Below are positions 20,755 through 30,254 of a stretch of DNA of 64,000 nt, piece after piece. The translations under genes and the position numbers were made by a program. Numbering within the stretch: position 1 is the first letter of the stretch; each line of letters opens with the position of its first letter. The notes under the pieces are model-generated. The model did no database searches, was not told where the DNA came from, and saw only the letters and a program-made list of their open reading frames with translations. The DNA is from Chondrus crispus (Eukaryota; Rhodophyta; Florideophyceae; Gigartinales; Gigartinaceae). Location of the stretch: contig NW_005179066.1 of the NCBI RefSeq assembly GCF_000350225.1, positions 1-64,000 of the forward strand, in the 5' to 3' direction.

Positions 20755-23097
20755 ATGAAGGTTTCAGGAAGTGAAGTTACGAGTGATACTGTGACTGAAT
20801 ACGTCGATCCGCGTAAAATTGTCAATCTCTGGTACTCCAGGCCAATTCTTCCTCGAGATGAAGATATTGTCAGAGAAGGGTTTCTGCAAAATGGATACAT
20901 CAGCAGTTATCTCATATCATGTCGAGTGGCTACTGTTCCTGAAATACAGCTACTCTTTGAGAGAGAGCCACATTGCTACACGCCTGAAAAGGCATCAGAA
21001 GTGGCACGAGCAGTGATAAGAGAAGAGACAGATAGACGCGCTGGAGGGTATCGCTTTTGTTATGATGGACACATCCGCAAAAGAGTAGCGGTACAGCTAA
21101 TGGAGGACGGGGTTTTGATGAAGGATTTCAAGTTGAAAGGTGAATTGGTAATGTCGATGCCAGCCCAAGATGAGATTGCGTATGGACTTTCGAGAAATGC
21201 TCTTCACTCTTTCTGTGTCCCGCTCTCTTTCCTCGCAACGCTCCTATGCTGCCACGAATACGACGTTGAACTGAATACCTGGTTGAGCCAAAGGCGGCAA
21301 AAATGTTTATCAGCGACCGAAGTTGCCCGTGGCCTGGTGTGAAGTACTGCAAGAGGGGTTCAGGATGACAAAGTTATGAGCAAACAGACTGAAACCAAGC
21401 GCCAAATCTTGGGAGTTGCTCGCAAGCTTCCCATTTCTACAGTTGACTACTTACGGGATTTCATGTGCAATGATGATGGAGGCTTGCAAGTTGCGTTCAC
21501 ATTGGCAAATTTGCGAGCAATTCCCAAAAGAGTGACGGCAGAGGAATATTTAATGTTGGTGAAACGATTTATCAGGTATTATCAAGATTGCTTGCCTTCT
21601 CCGAAGCGGCTTCTCCCCAAAGATGTTTCGACACAGTTGGTGCAGTTACGCCAAGCAATTAAAGAGCTTGAAAAATTCAAAACCCTTTGTGATTACGACG
21701 AAATCCCGAATGAGATGACCACAATTGCAGAAAGAATGACGTGTACGCAGCTGCTGGATATCCAAATGCAGGAACATGCGTTCAGCAAGCACCTTATACA
21801 ACCACTTGAAACTGCTTGCAGAAATCTGGTGCCAAATGGGACTAACCATTTGGAAATCGCCCGAAAAAGATTGCAACAAATACCTCAAGAGAACAGTGAG
21901 CACTCAGATACACATAAACATCCTGCGATTGATTCAGACACTGAACTATCATCTCCAGGTACCTCAGAGAATGGAAGCTCAAAAGACGGTGAAGAGGAGG
22001 GCTCTGCGGCCGAAGCATCCCTCTTATCGCACAGTCAATACTCAGGCGGGCCCTGTGAACGGCACAATGAGAGACCAGTTGAATCAGTTGCAGAGGCAGC
22101 GTCAGTAATTGAGGCATCCCAACTATTACCGGTTGGGTGGAAGATTGTGCAGGCTACACTTGAGGACTTCATGACACAACACGATGAGTGGAAAATGGTG
22201 CAGGGGAAAGCCGATATGGTCATGACTGTTCTACAAGACGATGAATCTAATGAGGACTGCCTGAAACAGGTTGTACGTCACTGCGGTATGGCGATGAAAC
22301 AGAGCGGCGTGTGCTATATCGTGTGCAATTTTATTCACTTCTCGAAGCTTTTTTCAGTTGTATGTGCGGAGGGCATGGAAATGATGAAGCATCCCATGCT
22401 TTACATACAAAATCCGTCAACAATCAAAAGAAAGACATTATCACAGCACCCTCAAGAGTCAGGCTTCATCGCAGCAGTATTCTGGAGATCACCAGATCGC
22501 AGGCAAAAGCATCATTACTCATATGCAAAAGGTTACAGAAGCTCAACCCTTCCGTCGTGGGTGAAATGTGTCACAAACGTACAACAATCGCGAAATCCCC
22601 TCTGCTGTGAACAAGGCGAAATCCTTAAAGTTAGAGACATTGAAAAGGATCTCAGTGTATCTATTCTCGAGCAATGGTGCAAATCTGCAGGTATCTGTTA
22701 TAATCCTAGAGCAGGCTCTATGTCCATGGGTTTGGCATGTTTGGACTTAGGTATCCAATACGTCGCGTTAGAACATGACTCGGAAATTTTCAGAGCGGCA
22801 AAAAGGAGGTTAGTCGCATCTGTTCAAGACCAAGCCTTCAAGCGAAGGAAACTGGAGCGATGTACTCGGAGAGGAATAAAGGAAACCGACAACGAAAAGG
22901 AGAAAGAAGGAATGTCCTGTGGGATTGGGGAGAAGCATTGTCGCTTTCCGGGATTGGAAACTTCGTTTTCGTGCACAGCATGCGGCGTAGGAATGCATGA
23001 CCTATGTGACTGGGCCAAAATCGTGAGAAACATAAGCGTCGAGTTACGAGAAATGGTTGCGGTTTGCTCGGAGAAGTGCTTTGCATTGGAGAAATGA
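20755..23097 (+). CDS. ParB-like domain / N4-N6 DNA methyltransferase-like protein, with in-frame TGA
   Basis: One reading frame runs from the ATG at 20755 to 23097 (about 780 codons), interrupted only by TGA at 21340-21342. A downstream ATG at 21376 is in the same frame. The first part (residues 1-195) has a ParB/Srx-like core: a conserved start (EYVDPRKIVNLWYSRP) and YDGHIRKRVAVQLMEDG, matching the DGxHRxxA loop. The second part (573 residues counted from 21376) has a low-complexity linker at 170-240 and a methyltransferase-like end: NPRAGSMSMGLACLDLGIQY at 443-462 with EHD, corresponding to the DPFxGSGTT motif and next acidic strand of YhdJ-type enzymes. The DPPY motif expected near residues 280-290 is absent (MVMTVLQDD), so activity is doubtful. 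The C-terminus has paired cysteines (FSCTACGVGMHDLC, CSEKC) suggesting a zinc finger. ParB-methyltransferase pairing is typical of bacterial and phage proteins. Confidence 0.6.
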
Positions 23098-23689
23098 GTC
23101 CATTTCTTCGAAATGGCCGTCTCTTTGGTCCTACATCTACCCTTCATTACATCAGCAAGCTGCAGTTGACAGCGGCGGTGTCATGTTTGTTGATTCGAAC
23201 AAACGCCGCGTGAGAGGGTTTGTTGCTGTTCTTCGTAGCCTTCAAGATTTTCTTGAAGCCGTGGACACTTTACGCGAGATGTCATGGACAAGCTCTCTCC
23301 TAAGTCCAAAAGATGGAATCCTTCATATCGTCTTGCAACCCATTCTTCGATCTGACATAATATTGATAAAAGATATCGCGCGCGGATCGCAAGCCCTTAT
23401 AAAATGACAAGGGCAACGGCGCCTTCTTCGTCTTTTCTAAAACTACCTGAGGCAGACACCGGACAATATTGCCTTCAGTCATTCTCCTCGCAACTGAACA
23501 AGAACACAAACCACAGTTTCGCAGTTCGACATGGCGAAATCGCGCGGAACGAGACTACGAGAGTAGCGCTAAACTCCCTAGCAGAAAATGAATAATTTGG
23601 GAGTGCAGCTACAGTGAAATGTGATATTTTTAGCATATTTGAGTCAGAGTGCTCTACCCTCATCCCAAGAGCACACTCCCCCGTGTTCA
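23098..23689. other. gap between methyltransferase-like gene and AVL9 fragment
   Basis: About 590 bases with only short frames (for example 23057-23407), none with a known domain. The right end of the putative mobile unit should lie here, but no terminal repeat was recognised. Confidence 0.4.
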
Positions 23690-24789
23690 CACATCATCGG
23701 CGCCCTGGATACCATTGCCCCCGCCGTGCCCCCGCTCGACCACGGGCCCGATTCCGCTGCCCTCGGCCTCCCGCTCGCCCTGTTCGGACGCGGCGATCGC
23801 GTCATTCTCCAGCCGTACGCCTCACTGCCGCTCGTGGCAGAGCTCATTCTGAATCAATCTAGGAGGGCCTGCCGTATAGGCACCTCGCATAACGTGGGCT
23901 TGCAACTCTCGTCGACCGCCGCCTCGGCCGCAAAGAAGGCCGCCGCCGCGAAGACGGAGTCTCCGCTCGTGCAGACTGCCCACGCATTTTTGCAAAAGTC
24001 TAGCTCCACGCCGACGCGGCCTTCGGGGAAGCCCACGCCCAAGAAGCAGACGCCGATTCGCGGCTCGAAGAGCTCTTCTGTCCCAGTGTCGTCGACGCCG
24101 TCGCCAGGGAATGGAGACACTTGTCGTTTGTCTACGCCCGGGAAACCGTCCCCGGTTCCAAGCGCCCAGACGGCCTCCGCGGAACGGCGGAGTGCCTATT
24201 GTGGACGCACTGGTCAATTTGACGACGGGCAAGGTGTCGGTGTCGGGGAGTATCGAGCCGCTGTGTCGCATTACGTGCGTCGAGCGGCGATTCATGCGCG
24301 ACTTGACTTTTTCGGCGGCCACGTCGTCGGCGTCTGTCTCGTCGTCGGGGGCGTATGTCGGGCTGGATGACTACATTCGTAGACGGTTGCGTGAGTACCT
24401 GAATTTGCTTTTTGCGATCGGTGGCGTCGGTTGAGGGGGTGCTCGGGGGACCGTTAGGCGGCGAAACTTGGAGCTCCGAAATGGTCGACGAGATGAGTGT
24501 CTCACAGTTTGAGCTGTACAATAAGCAGTTTGTCAAGACGTGGATGAAGGCACAGAGGCCGGGAGCGCGACGGCTTCGAGCGGCACGGGCGAGCCGAGGA
24601 CGCGCCGTTGCGACTGCAGGCTGGAAAGGGAGGCCAATTTTGGAGGGAGCGGGGGTGGGCGCGGTGTGGACGGTCGGGTCGCGAGCGGCCGTAGCGCTTG
24701 CGCGGCGGTATAGATACGGCAGCGGCGGCCGACGCGCCGGCGGCCGATGGCAAGCGCGCGGGCGACGCCAAACGGACGGGCATCGCTGA
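23690..24789 (+). pseudogene. AVL9-like DENN protein fragment
   Basis: GC-rich sequence whose translation, across three frames, follows the C-terminal half of AVL9-family DENN proteins. It reads GLPLALFGRGDRVILQPYAS then ACRIGTSHNVGLQ (the GATN-LF block). After a Lys/Ser/Pro-rich insert comes VPIVDALVNLTTGKV, ITCVERRFMRDL, and AYVGLDDYIRRRLREYLNLL (the GxDEWIRxQF motif). After another shift and stop it ends FELYNKQFVKTWMKAQRPG, like the AVL9 FxxAW tail. AVL9 acts in late secretory transport. The N-terminal longin-like half is missing, and stops separate the parts, so this is a fragment. Part of the shift pattern could be short introns rather than damage. Confidence 0.6.
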
Positions 24790-25357
24790 GGTGGGCGGGC
24801 TACCCGGGCGGGAGCTGCAGCAGGCGTGGTCGAAGCGATGCGGGCGGGCGCAGTGACAAGCCCCCAGGGAGTCTCCGGAAATTAATTTTTGTGTCATAGT
24901 CATATTTTTCTTTTTGTACACTCGCTCTGCAGGCGGTTTGTGTCCAGCGCGCGGCACACCAACGCGCGGCGCGGCGCAGAGGGATGTGCTTTTTATGTAA
25001 TAAGGATATTTATTTCCATGGATCAGTATTATGACTCGGGCATACGTGCCACGCCGCGTGAGCGTGTGGCAAGTGAACAGCCTGCGCTCGCCCAAAAACG
25101 GATCGCTCGCCATCCTCTCTTGCACCTCCCCCAGTCGTTCTTCTCTTCCATCTCCCGCCTTCACCCCTAGGGGCGGATTCGGGTGGTGATATTTACGCTT
25201 CCTATCCGCATCATTACTGCACTCGCCCACATCTTATCCATTTTCAAGTCCTGCAGTGGTCCGCGCCTCAATGGAAGCTGCAGAGTTGTCCCGCGAGACG
25301 CCGTCGCCGCCTCGACCTTCTTCCTCTCTCCTCTCCCCCGAACCCCTCGATACGAAA

Positions 25358-25865
25358 ATGGCTGATGAAAGTGAGAGCAAGCCGGAGACACCCTTTGAAA
25401 CATCTGCTCAAAGAAGGCGGCGTGTTCGGAACGCAGCGTTGAAGAAGGCCTCGGAAATCGTTAAAAACGAGAGGAGACCAGTGGGACCCAAAAAGCGACG
25501 ATTCTGCAAAGACAAAAAGTGCGTATTGCACGCTCTTTGCTGCTAATCTGCCCTTTACCATGGTGGAGAAGTCATTGCAGGATGCATTCGAGGCATATGG
25601 CCCTGTGGCAACTGTTATGCCATTAGATCGAGAGGGAGTTTTGAGAGACTACGCATTTGTTGAGTTTGAACGAGAACGCGATATGAAGATTGCATAGCGA
25701 GAAGCGAACCGGATGAGGTCAGGAGGCCATCGCATTCTGGTAGATGTGGAAAGGGGTCGAACTGTTAACGGTTGGCTGCCAAACAGGCTAGACGATCGGA
25801 ACAATGTGTGCACGAGCAAGCGACGGAGTGAGAGGAGGGAGGCAAGGCCGAGACTAAAACATTAA
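25358..25865 (+). pseudogene. U1-70K (U1 snRNP 70K) pseudogene, right copy
   Basis: U1-70K binds stem-loop 1 of U1 snRNA in the spliceosome. From the ATG at 25358 the frame reads MADESESKPETPFE and a basic helix (ALKKASEIVKNERR). After a one-base shift near 25480 it reads WDPKSDDSAKTKSAYCTLFA (RNP2), then EAYGPVATVMPLDREGVLRD and YAFVEFERERDMKIA (RNP1), a TAG, and then the diagnostic post-RRM block HRILVDVERGRTVNGWLPNR before stopping at 25865. The Arg-rich C-terminal domain is absent. The shift and the TAG are shared with the left copy. A second ATG at 25271 could extend the N-terminus. A working copy must exist elsewhere in the genome. Confidence 0.88.
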
Positions 25866-25922
25866 GCGACAGGCTCTGCGAAGATGCGACGTCTTCTTCC
25901 TATACAAATATTTTATGCCCCA

Positions 25923-26359
25923 TCAAGGCGAATTTACATCTACTTGTGTGAGCCTTTCCAACTAGTCACGCACTTCATCAACATGCAGTACGTAATAATT
26001 GGCTGAAGTGCTCTTCTGTTCAACTGTACATGTGTGAACACTAATATTCTTCCCGTCAGCATCGCGATATATTTATTTAAACATGTCTTCATCGGTTCGG
26101 TCGTCACCAATAGAACAAACCCAGTCCGGCGTCTCACCCTCGACATCGAAGCGTCTCAACACTTCAGCCACTGCTGCTCCTTTTTGCACCCCTCGCGGTC
26201 GAACGTAAAGGAGTTTTTGCCCCATCAATACCTCCATCGGACTGCCGTGTAGCACCTCCTCGAGCGCTTGCCGAGCATCATGTGCTCGACTGACTGCGAG
26301 ATTGCATATAGCTGGCATCTCTGAAATGCCAGCTATATGCAATCTCTTTCTGCGACATT
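25923..26359 (-). pseudogene. trehalose-6-phosphate phosphatase pseudogene (right copy)
   Basis: Inverted copy of the TPP remnant at 13513-13946, with the same hairpin (26298-26346) and the same internal TAA and TAG. It begins abruptly at QKEIAYSW because the duplication ends inside the gene. Beyond 26359 the flanking sequence is unrelated. Confidence 0.85.
26298..26346. repeat. perfect 21-bp-arm hairpin (right copy)
   Basis: Same hairpin as 13523-13571 on the opposite strand; both arms and the 7-base loop are preserved. Confidence 0.95.
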
Positions 26360-26609
26360 GCCTCCGCACTTCATGGGTCAAGATTGTCGAATCTGTAGTT
26401 CATCGACATAAAGGTAGAGGAGATTGATCTACATCATGACTCCAAGGAATTATTCACTCTTTGAAACCGTGAATTTCACAGTTTCACAAAAGTTACACAC
26501 TTTGCTGCAGTGCGCAAAGAATAAATATACTTTCCCGAATTGGCGACCTGTGTCTAAAAGCCATAAATAGGCTTAAATCGGCTTAGGCAATATTCAAACG
26601 CAGTTCTTT

Positions 26610-27455
26610 TTAAGAAGGAAAATTTTTTAACAACCAATCACTGTTCTTCTCGGCTGCTTTTCCCGTCTTCGGCAGTGCGGAATTCAGAAGAACAATGTTG
26701 ACGGCGTCCTGGCAGCATGATGACGTCCTCTCTAAAGTTGAGACACGAGAAGCTACAGCCTTGATTGCACCAAGAATTTCCCTCTGTTCAATGGCAGGCT
26801 GCTTCTCCAAACGAGCATGCAGTTCCCGCATGACTCGAAGTACTCCGTGGTTAGAGTCTTCCTCAAAATCTCGAGAGAAATAGGAGCACCGTGGCTGACT
26901 CGGCAAGGAACCTGCCACGGACTCACGACGCGTGGGAACGATGACGTCTTCCACAACTTGAGTTTTAGGCGACTTCGTCCATCTCGGCTGCACTAGCCTG
27001 CACAATATCGTCGACGTCCAACTCTGGCTCGCGTCCATGGAGCTCGAACAACCAACGATTCGCCCGTTTGCGTCCTGGATGTTCATCTTCCTCGCCTTGA
27101 TCTCCATCCCCGAACAAACGGGAGAAGTCTTCACTCGGAGACGAGCCGATGCCGCGCTTGCGCTTGCCCGAACGCGAATATGCTGCATCAGACGGGACGC
27201 TTCCCTGACTTCGAACGGGAAGCGAGCACGTGTCAGATGGCGGACTGCCTCGGGGCGTCCTGACCGTATTACTTGAAACCCGACGGGATTCCTGTCCAGG
27301 TCCCGCGGGAGTAGCTTTGGCCGCAACACGGGGGATGACCGGCGTTCCACGGGAACCTGGGCTCCAGGCGCTCGGCTGTTATAATTTCCAGATGAGCGGC
27401 CTCGCTGATTGCCTGACGCAGCGGGTTTCATACCAGACCATCTTCGCGGGGTCAT
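26610..27455 (-). CDS. unrecognised basic ORF, transposon-like
   Basis: The ATG at 27453-27455 opens a 281-residue frame. The N-terminal half is Arg/Pro/Ser-rich. The middle has an acidic patch and the C-terminal ~90 residues look helical (GVLRVMRELHARLEKQPAIE, ILGAIKAVASRVSTLE) and end with LLKNFPS. Such a basic region plus coiled coil plus short C-terminal block resembles accessory ORFs of DNA transposons, but I recognise no family and would not assign a role. It lies between the duplicated arm and the truncated end of a copia-like element. Confidence 0.35.
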   Translation of the reverse strand: MTPRRWSGMKPAASGNQRGRSSGNYNSRAPGAQVPVERRSSPVLRPKLLPRDLDRNPVGFQVIRSGRPEAVRHLTRARFPFEVREASRLMQHIRVRASASAASARLRVKTSPVCSGMEIKARKMNIQDANGRIVGCSSSMDASQSWTSTILCRLVQPRWTKSPKTQVVEDVIVPTRRESVAGSLPSQPRCSYFSRDFEEDSNHGVLRVMRELHARLEKQPAIEQREILGAIKAVASRVSTLERTSSCCQDAVNIVLLNSALPKTGKAAEKNSDWLLKNFPS

Positions 27456-27910
27456 GGCTCCTCAGTAGGAACACAGGATGAGGAAAGTCGGGAAGGAAAG
27501 GGAAACGGATGGGGAGAGAGGATTCGATGGATTGGGAAAACGTGAAAGGGTCCAAGCACGCGTCTGGTAATAGCGCAGGTAAGCATGAGCTTAATCTGGT
27601 TTGATCACGTGAAGGTTAAATATATCACGGCCAAGCCAATTTAGGCAGCGGAATAGCACATCACTTTGCTACATCGAGGTATCAAAAAAACAGTTCCGTT
27701 ACAACTCTGGCACTCCAGCAAAACGTTCTGGTTCAGTCACTGCCCGGAACCAGACACGCCCCTCATCCCCGTGCTGAATGAGAACGGTTTAAAATTTGGC
27801 AAAAGAATGCTGCTCGCGAACCAATGAAGCACGGACCACCGTTCATTGCTGGCAAAAATCCAGCATTTTTGGCCCCAAAAAGAGCCATATCATTGCTATT
27901 ATTAAATTTA
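27456..27910. other. gap, no feature seen
   Basis: About 450 bases of AT-richer sequence with no coding signal or repeat I can support. The reverse transcriptase of the copia-like element should continue here but does not. Confidence 0.4.
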
Positions 27911-28083
27911 TCATAAATTTGATCTTCCTGTGTCAAGACCGAGAACTTCTGTTCTCATGGCTTTGGCGAATTCACCAGATTTTGCTCTTACATCCCCTTG
28001 TTCGATGATTTGGGTCATAAGAATGTCGGCGGTGGTTGTTGTGTCAATCGGTGCAGCGAGTTCCAAAGAAGGGAAGGTACCTC

Positions 28084-29329
28084 TCAAAGGTCCCGTTTCC
28101 ATGAAGGAGTTCCAGGGCTCGCACGGATCTTGGTCAGTATGGATTCTAAAACGTCCAGCACGTCGCCTTGAGGTACTGTTGTAGGTTCCATGTGCAACTC
28201 TGCAGGCCCCGACACAGCTGCATTCCTTGGTTCACGAGTGGATAAAATGGGTACGAAGGATGCGGGAGTGATGTACACTTTCACTTTGTCGATAGACACT
28301 TGCTTGTTAGTGCCGTTCAGATCAATGAAAACACTCTTATCCTTTACCGCCACGACTGTGTACGGACCAACCCACTTGTTCTCAGGCTTTTTCCCTGAAC
28401 AAGAGAACGCGAGAGCTAATTTGTATATCTGTGAGAGCTACCGCCGGGACATTCATGCGCAATGACCTGCTCACTCTTTCCTTTGCAATGACTCTGTTCA
28501 TTTCTTTCCTAGCCAATGCCATAGCTTTCATTCGATCTACTTCAGCCGGAAGGTCGGTGGGGTAACTGGAATCCGCGGCATGGCGCCAAAGACGAGGAGA
28601 GTAGGGAGCGGGCCATGATACCCAGCTGTGTCGTTCATGGCCTTCACAGAAAGTGCAAGATTATGGCCATTCTCGAGTTGTAGGAATTGCTGCCGTGTCT
28701 TGCGGTATATATCTCGCAAAAATGAGTGATACCGCTCACCAACGCCCAATGCGTTGTGGCTCTGTACACCGGAAGGGTGGTGTTTGATCCCGGCTGGATT
28801 GACTAGGTTGAGCAATCTATTGGACGTAAATTGAGGTCCCTGATCCGTTGCCATTATGTCTGGGAACCCAATATATAGACAGACCCACATGCGCATGAAC
28901 GTGGTCCAGGATTCATCTGCAGTCTCCTTGGAGAAGAATGAATCCGCATTGAATTTTGTGTCTTTGTCTACTACGTGGAGGACAGCGGCATTGTCGAGGT
29001 ACATGAGGTCCAGGCATACGGTCTTATTGAAAACCACTTCTCCGTCTGGGAGTGCGACCCGGAGTCGATGCGGGGCATGTGACAGTCTCTGACAAAGGTC
29101 ACACGCTGCGCTGATGCGCTTCAGGTCTTTCAGGACCTAAGGGGACGTTTTCTCGGGTCCGACCTTTTCATGACAGCGTAGAGCCTTTCAGAGTCTGGGT
29201 GGTGAAAGTGCTTATGAACATTCATTAGTTCGGTTTCAGTAAAGAGGATTTGTGGTCCCCACTCGCAGTAAAGGTGCCCCAATTTTTTTCTGAGTGGAAC
29301 AGTCCACCCCTGGAGTCTTGATGAGAGTA
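28084..29329 (-). pseudogene. copia-like integrase
   Basis: After the protease come a zinc-binding-type segment (ELMNVHKHFHHPDSERLYAV) and the catalytic core at 29037-28537: CLDLMYLDN (first Asp), MATDQGPQFTSN (second Asp) and GVGERYHSFLRDIYRK (Glu). The C-terminal barrel is at 28353-28084 (VAVKDKSVFIDLNG, VSIDKVKVYI). The three acidic residues are present, but frame changes separate zinc module, core and C-terminus. The core is distant from plant copia integrases, with GVGERY in place of the usual VAERKN. Confidence 0.75.
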
Positions 29330-29942
29330 CGCACTTATCTGTGTCAATTACCATTCTATACCTTTCCATATTATCGAGGCCGAGAAGGAAAGGTACGTTG
29401 GTATCAACAACATCCACTTCGAGGTGTAGAAAGTGGCTCGGCGAGATGGGCCCTCGCATATCCATTGTTCCAAGGCCAGGGTGTTAATTGGTTCCGAAGC
29501 GAAACACATTCCTTGCTTTGCTGGTGGAGGGCTGGAACTGAATGTCGAGGAGGTTACAGTATGCCTGTGCTTAGGGAAGTCCTGTTACCGACTTCTGAGC
29601 TGCAGAGTCGATGCAGATACCCTGAAACACGTCTAGAGAAGGTATGCTGTAAGCTTGACTTGTGATGTATACATGGTTATTATCTGCCATTGGAGGTGGA
29701 AGCTCGTCCTTCTGATCGGAGTCTTCTTCCAGGCAAGGAAGGTCTTGACGTAGTATACTCTCAAATATGCTTATGTTGTTGTCCTCAACAGCCTCCTCCC
29801 TATCGTCCTCTCCTGTGCGATCTAGCTGCTGGCATAAGTCGGCCAGAACATGGTGCACTGCGATGGGCTTCGTAGCTGTCTTCTTCGCGTAGTACTCCAT
29901 CTTTCTTGCGGCGGCCCAGATGTGTTCAGTGGAAGGGAGCAA
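29330..29942 (-). pseudogene. copia-like aspartic protease
   Basis: The frame ending at 29571 contains GICIDSAAQKSVTG, a retropepsin active site of the D(S/T)A type. Beyond the stop the same frame continues AQAYCNLLDIQFQPS and, after a second stop, VDVVDTNVPFLLGLDNMERY, the closing strand and hydrophobic-GLD motif. Two TAA codons interrupt the enzyme. Confidence 0.75.
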
Positions 29943-30254
29943 TCCTTTAGCAGATGCTTACTCTGCAGTTGAAACATCCGGATATGGAAAGGGGGTCGAA
30001 CTTTCATCCTTGCGAAAACTTATCTTCTGACTCCCTGGGGTAAGGGGGTGGTCTAAAGGAGGCTGTCTGCTTACGCGGTTGAAAGAATTTCGTACCATGG
30101 TGGTATCGGCCCTGCCCTGTGTACAAAATCCCGGCAGAGTCATCTTGAGGGATCTGTCTTCCCCCTAGTTGAGCTCCATCACGAATAACTGCCAATTTAG
30201 ACTCCTTGTCCAACTCCAGGGCTGCTTCCAATTCTGCATAAAACTGTTGGAAGG
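29822..30254 (-). pseudogene. Gag C-terminus with decayed CCHC zinc knuckle
   Basis: Frame fragments read EAALELDKESKLAVIRDGAQ and then CFNC and SKHLLKDC, which together make one CX2CX4HX4C-type knuckle split by a frameshift and a TAA. This links the Gag frame to the protease. Confidence 0.6.

Larger units (their letters stand above)
17842..23097. mobile_element. putative mobile unit: transposase-like plus ParB/methyltransferase-like genes
   Basis: Two divergent ORFs, both unlike the housekeeping pseudogenes around them, sit between the formin and AVL9 remnants. The minus gene is transposase-like, the plus gene ParB-like/methyltransferase-like. The outer limits are unknown: I could not find convincing terminal inverted repeats in the flanks 17790-17842 and 23098-23620, so the extent given is just that of the genes. 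Confidence 0.45.
24916..26359. repeat. right arm of large inverted duplication
   Basis: Inverted counterpart of 13513-14968 with small differences. It contains U1-70K (plus) and TPP (minus) pseudogenes. Its outer end stops exactly where the TPP frame continues in the left copy, so this arm is the derived one. Confidence 0.9.

Noticed and set aside
24502..25230. 242-residue minus-strand frame across the AVL9 fragment and right arm
   Set aside because: It crosses the duplication boundary and is Arg/Ala/Pro-rich antisense of AVL9-like coding sequence.
13513..26359. Reading the 1.45-kb inverted arms as terminal repeats of one giant 12.8-kb transposon
   Set aside because: The outer edge falls within a host-gene frame that continues beyond the left arm, there is no target duplication, and the arms hold only dead host genes.
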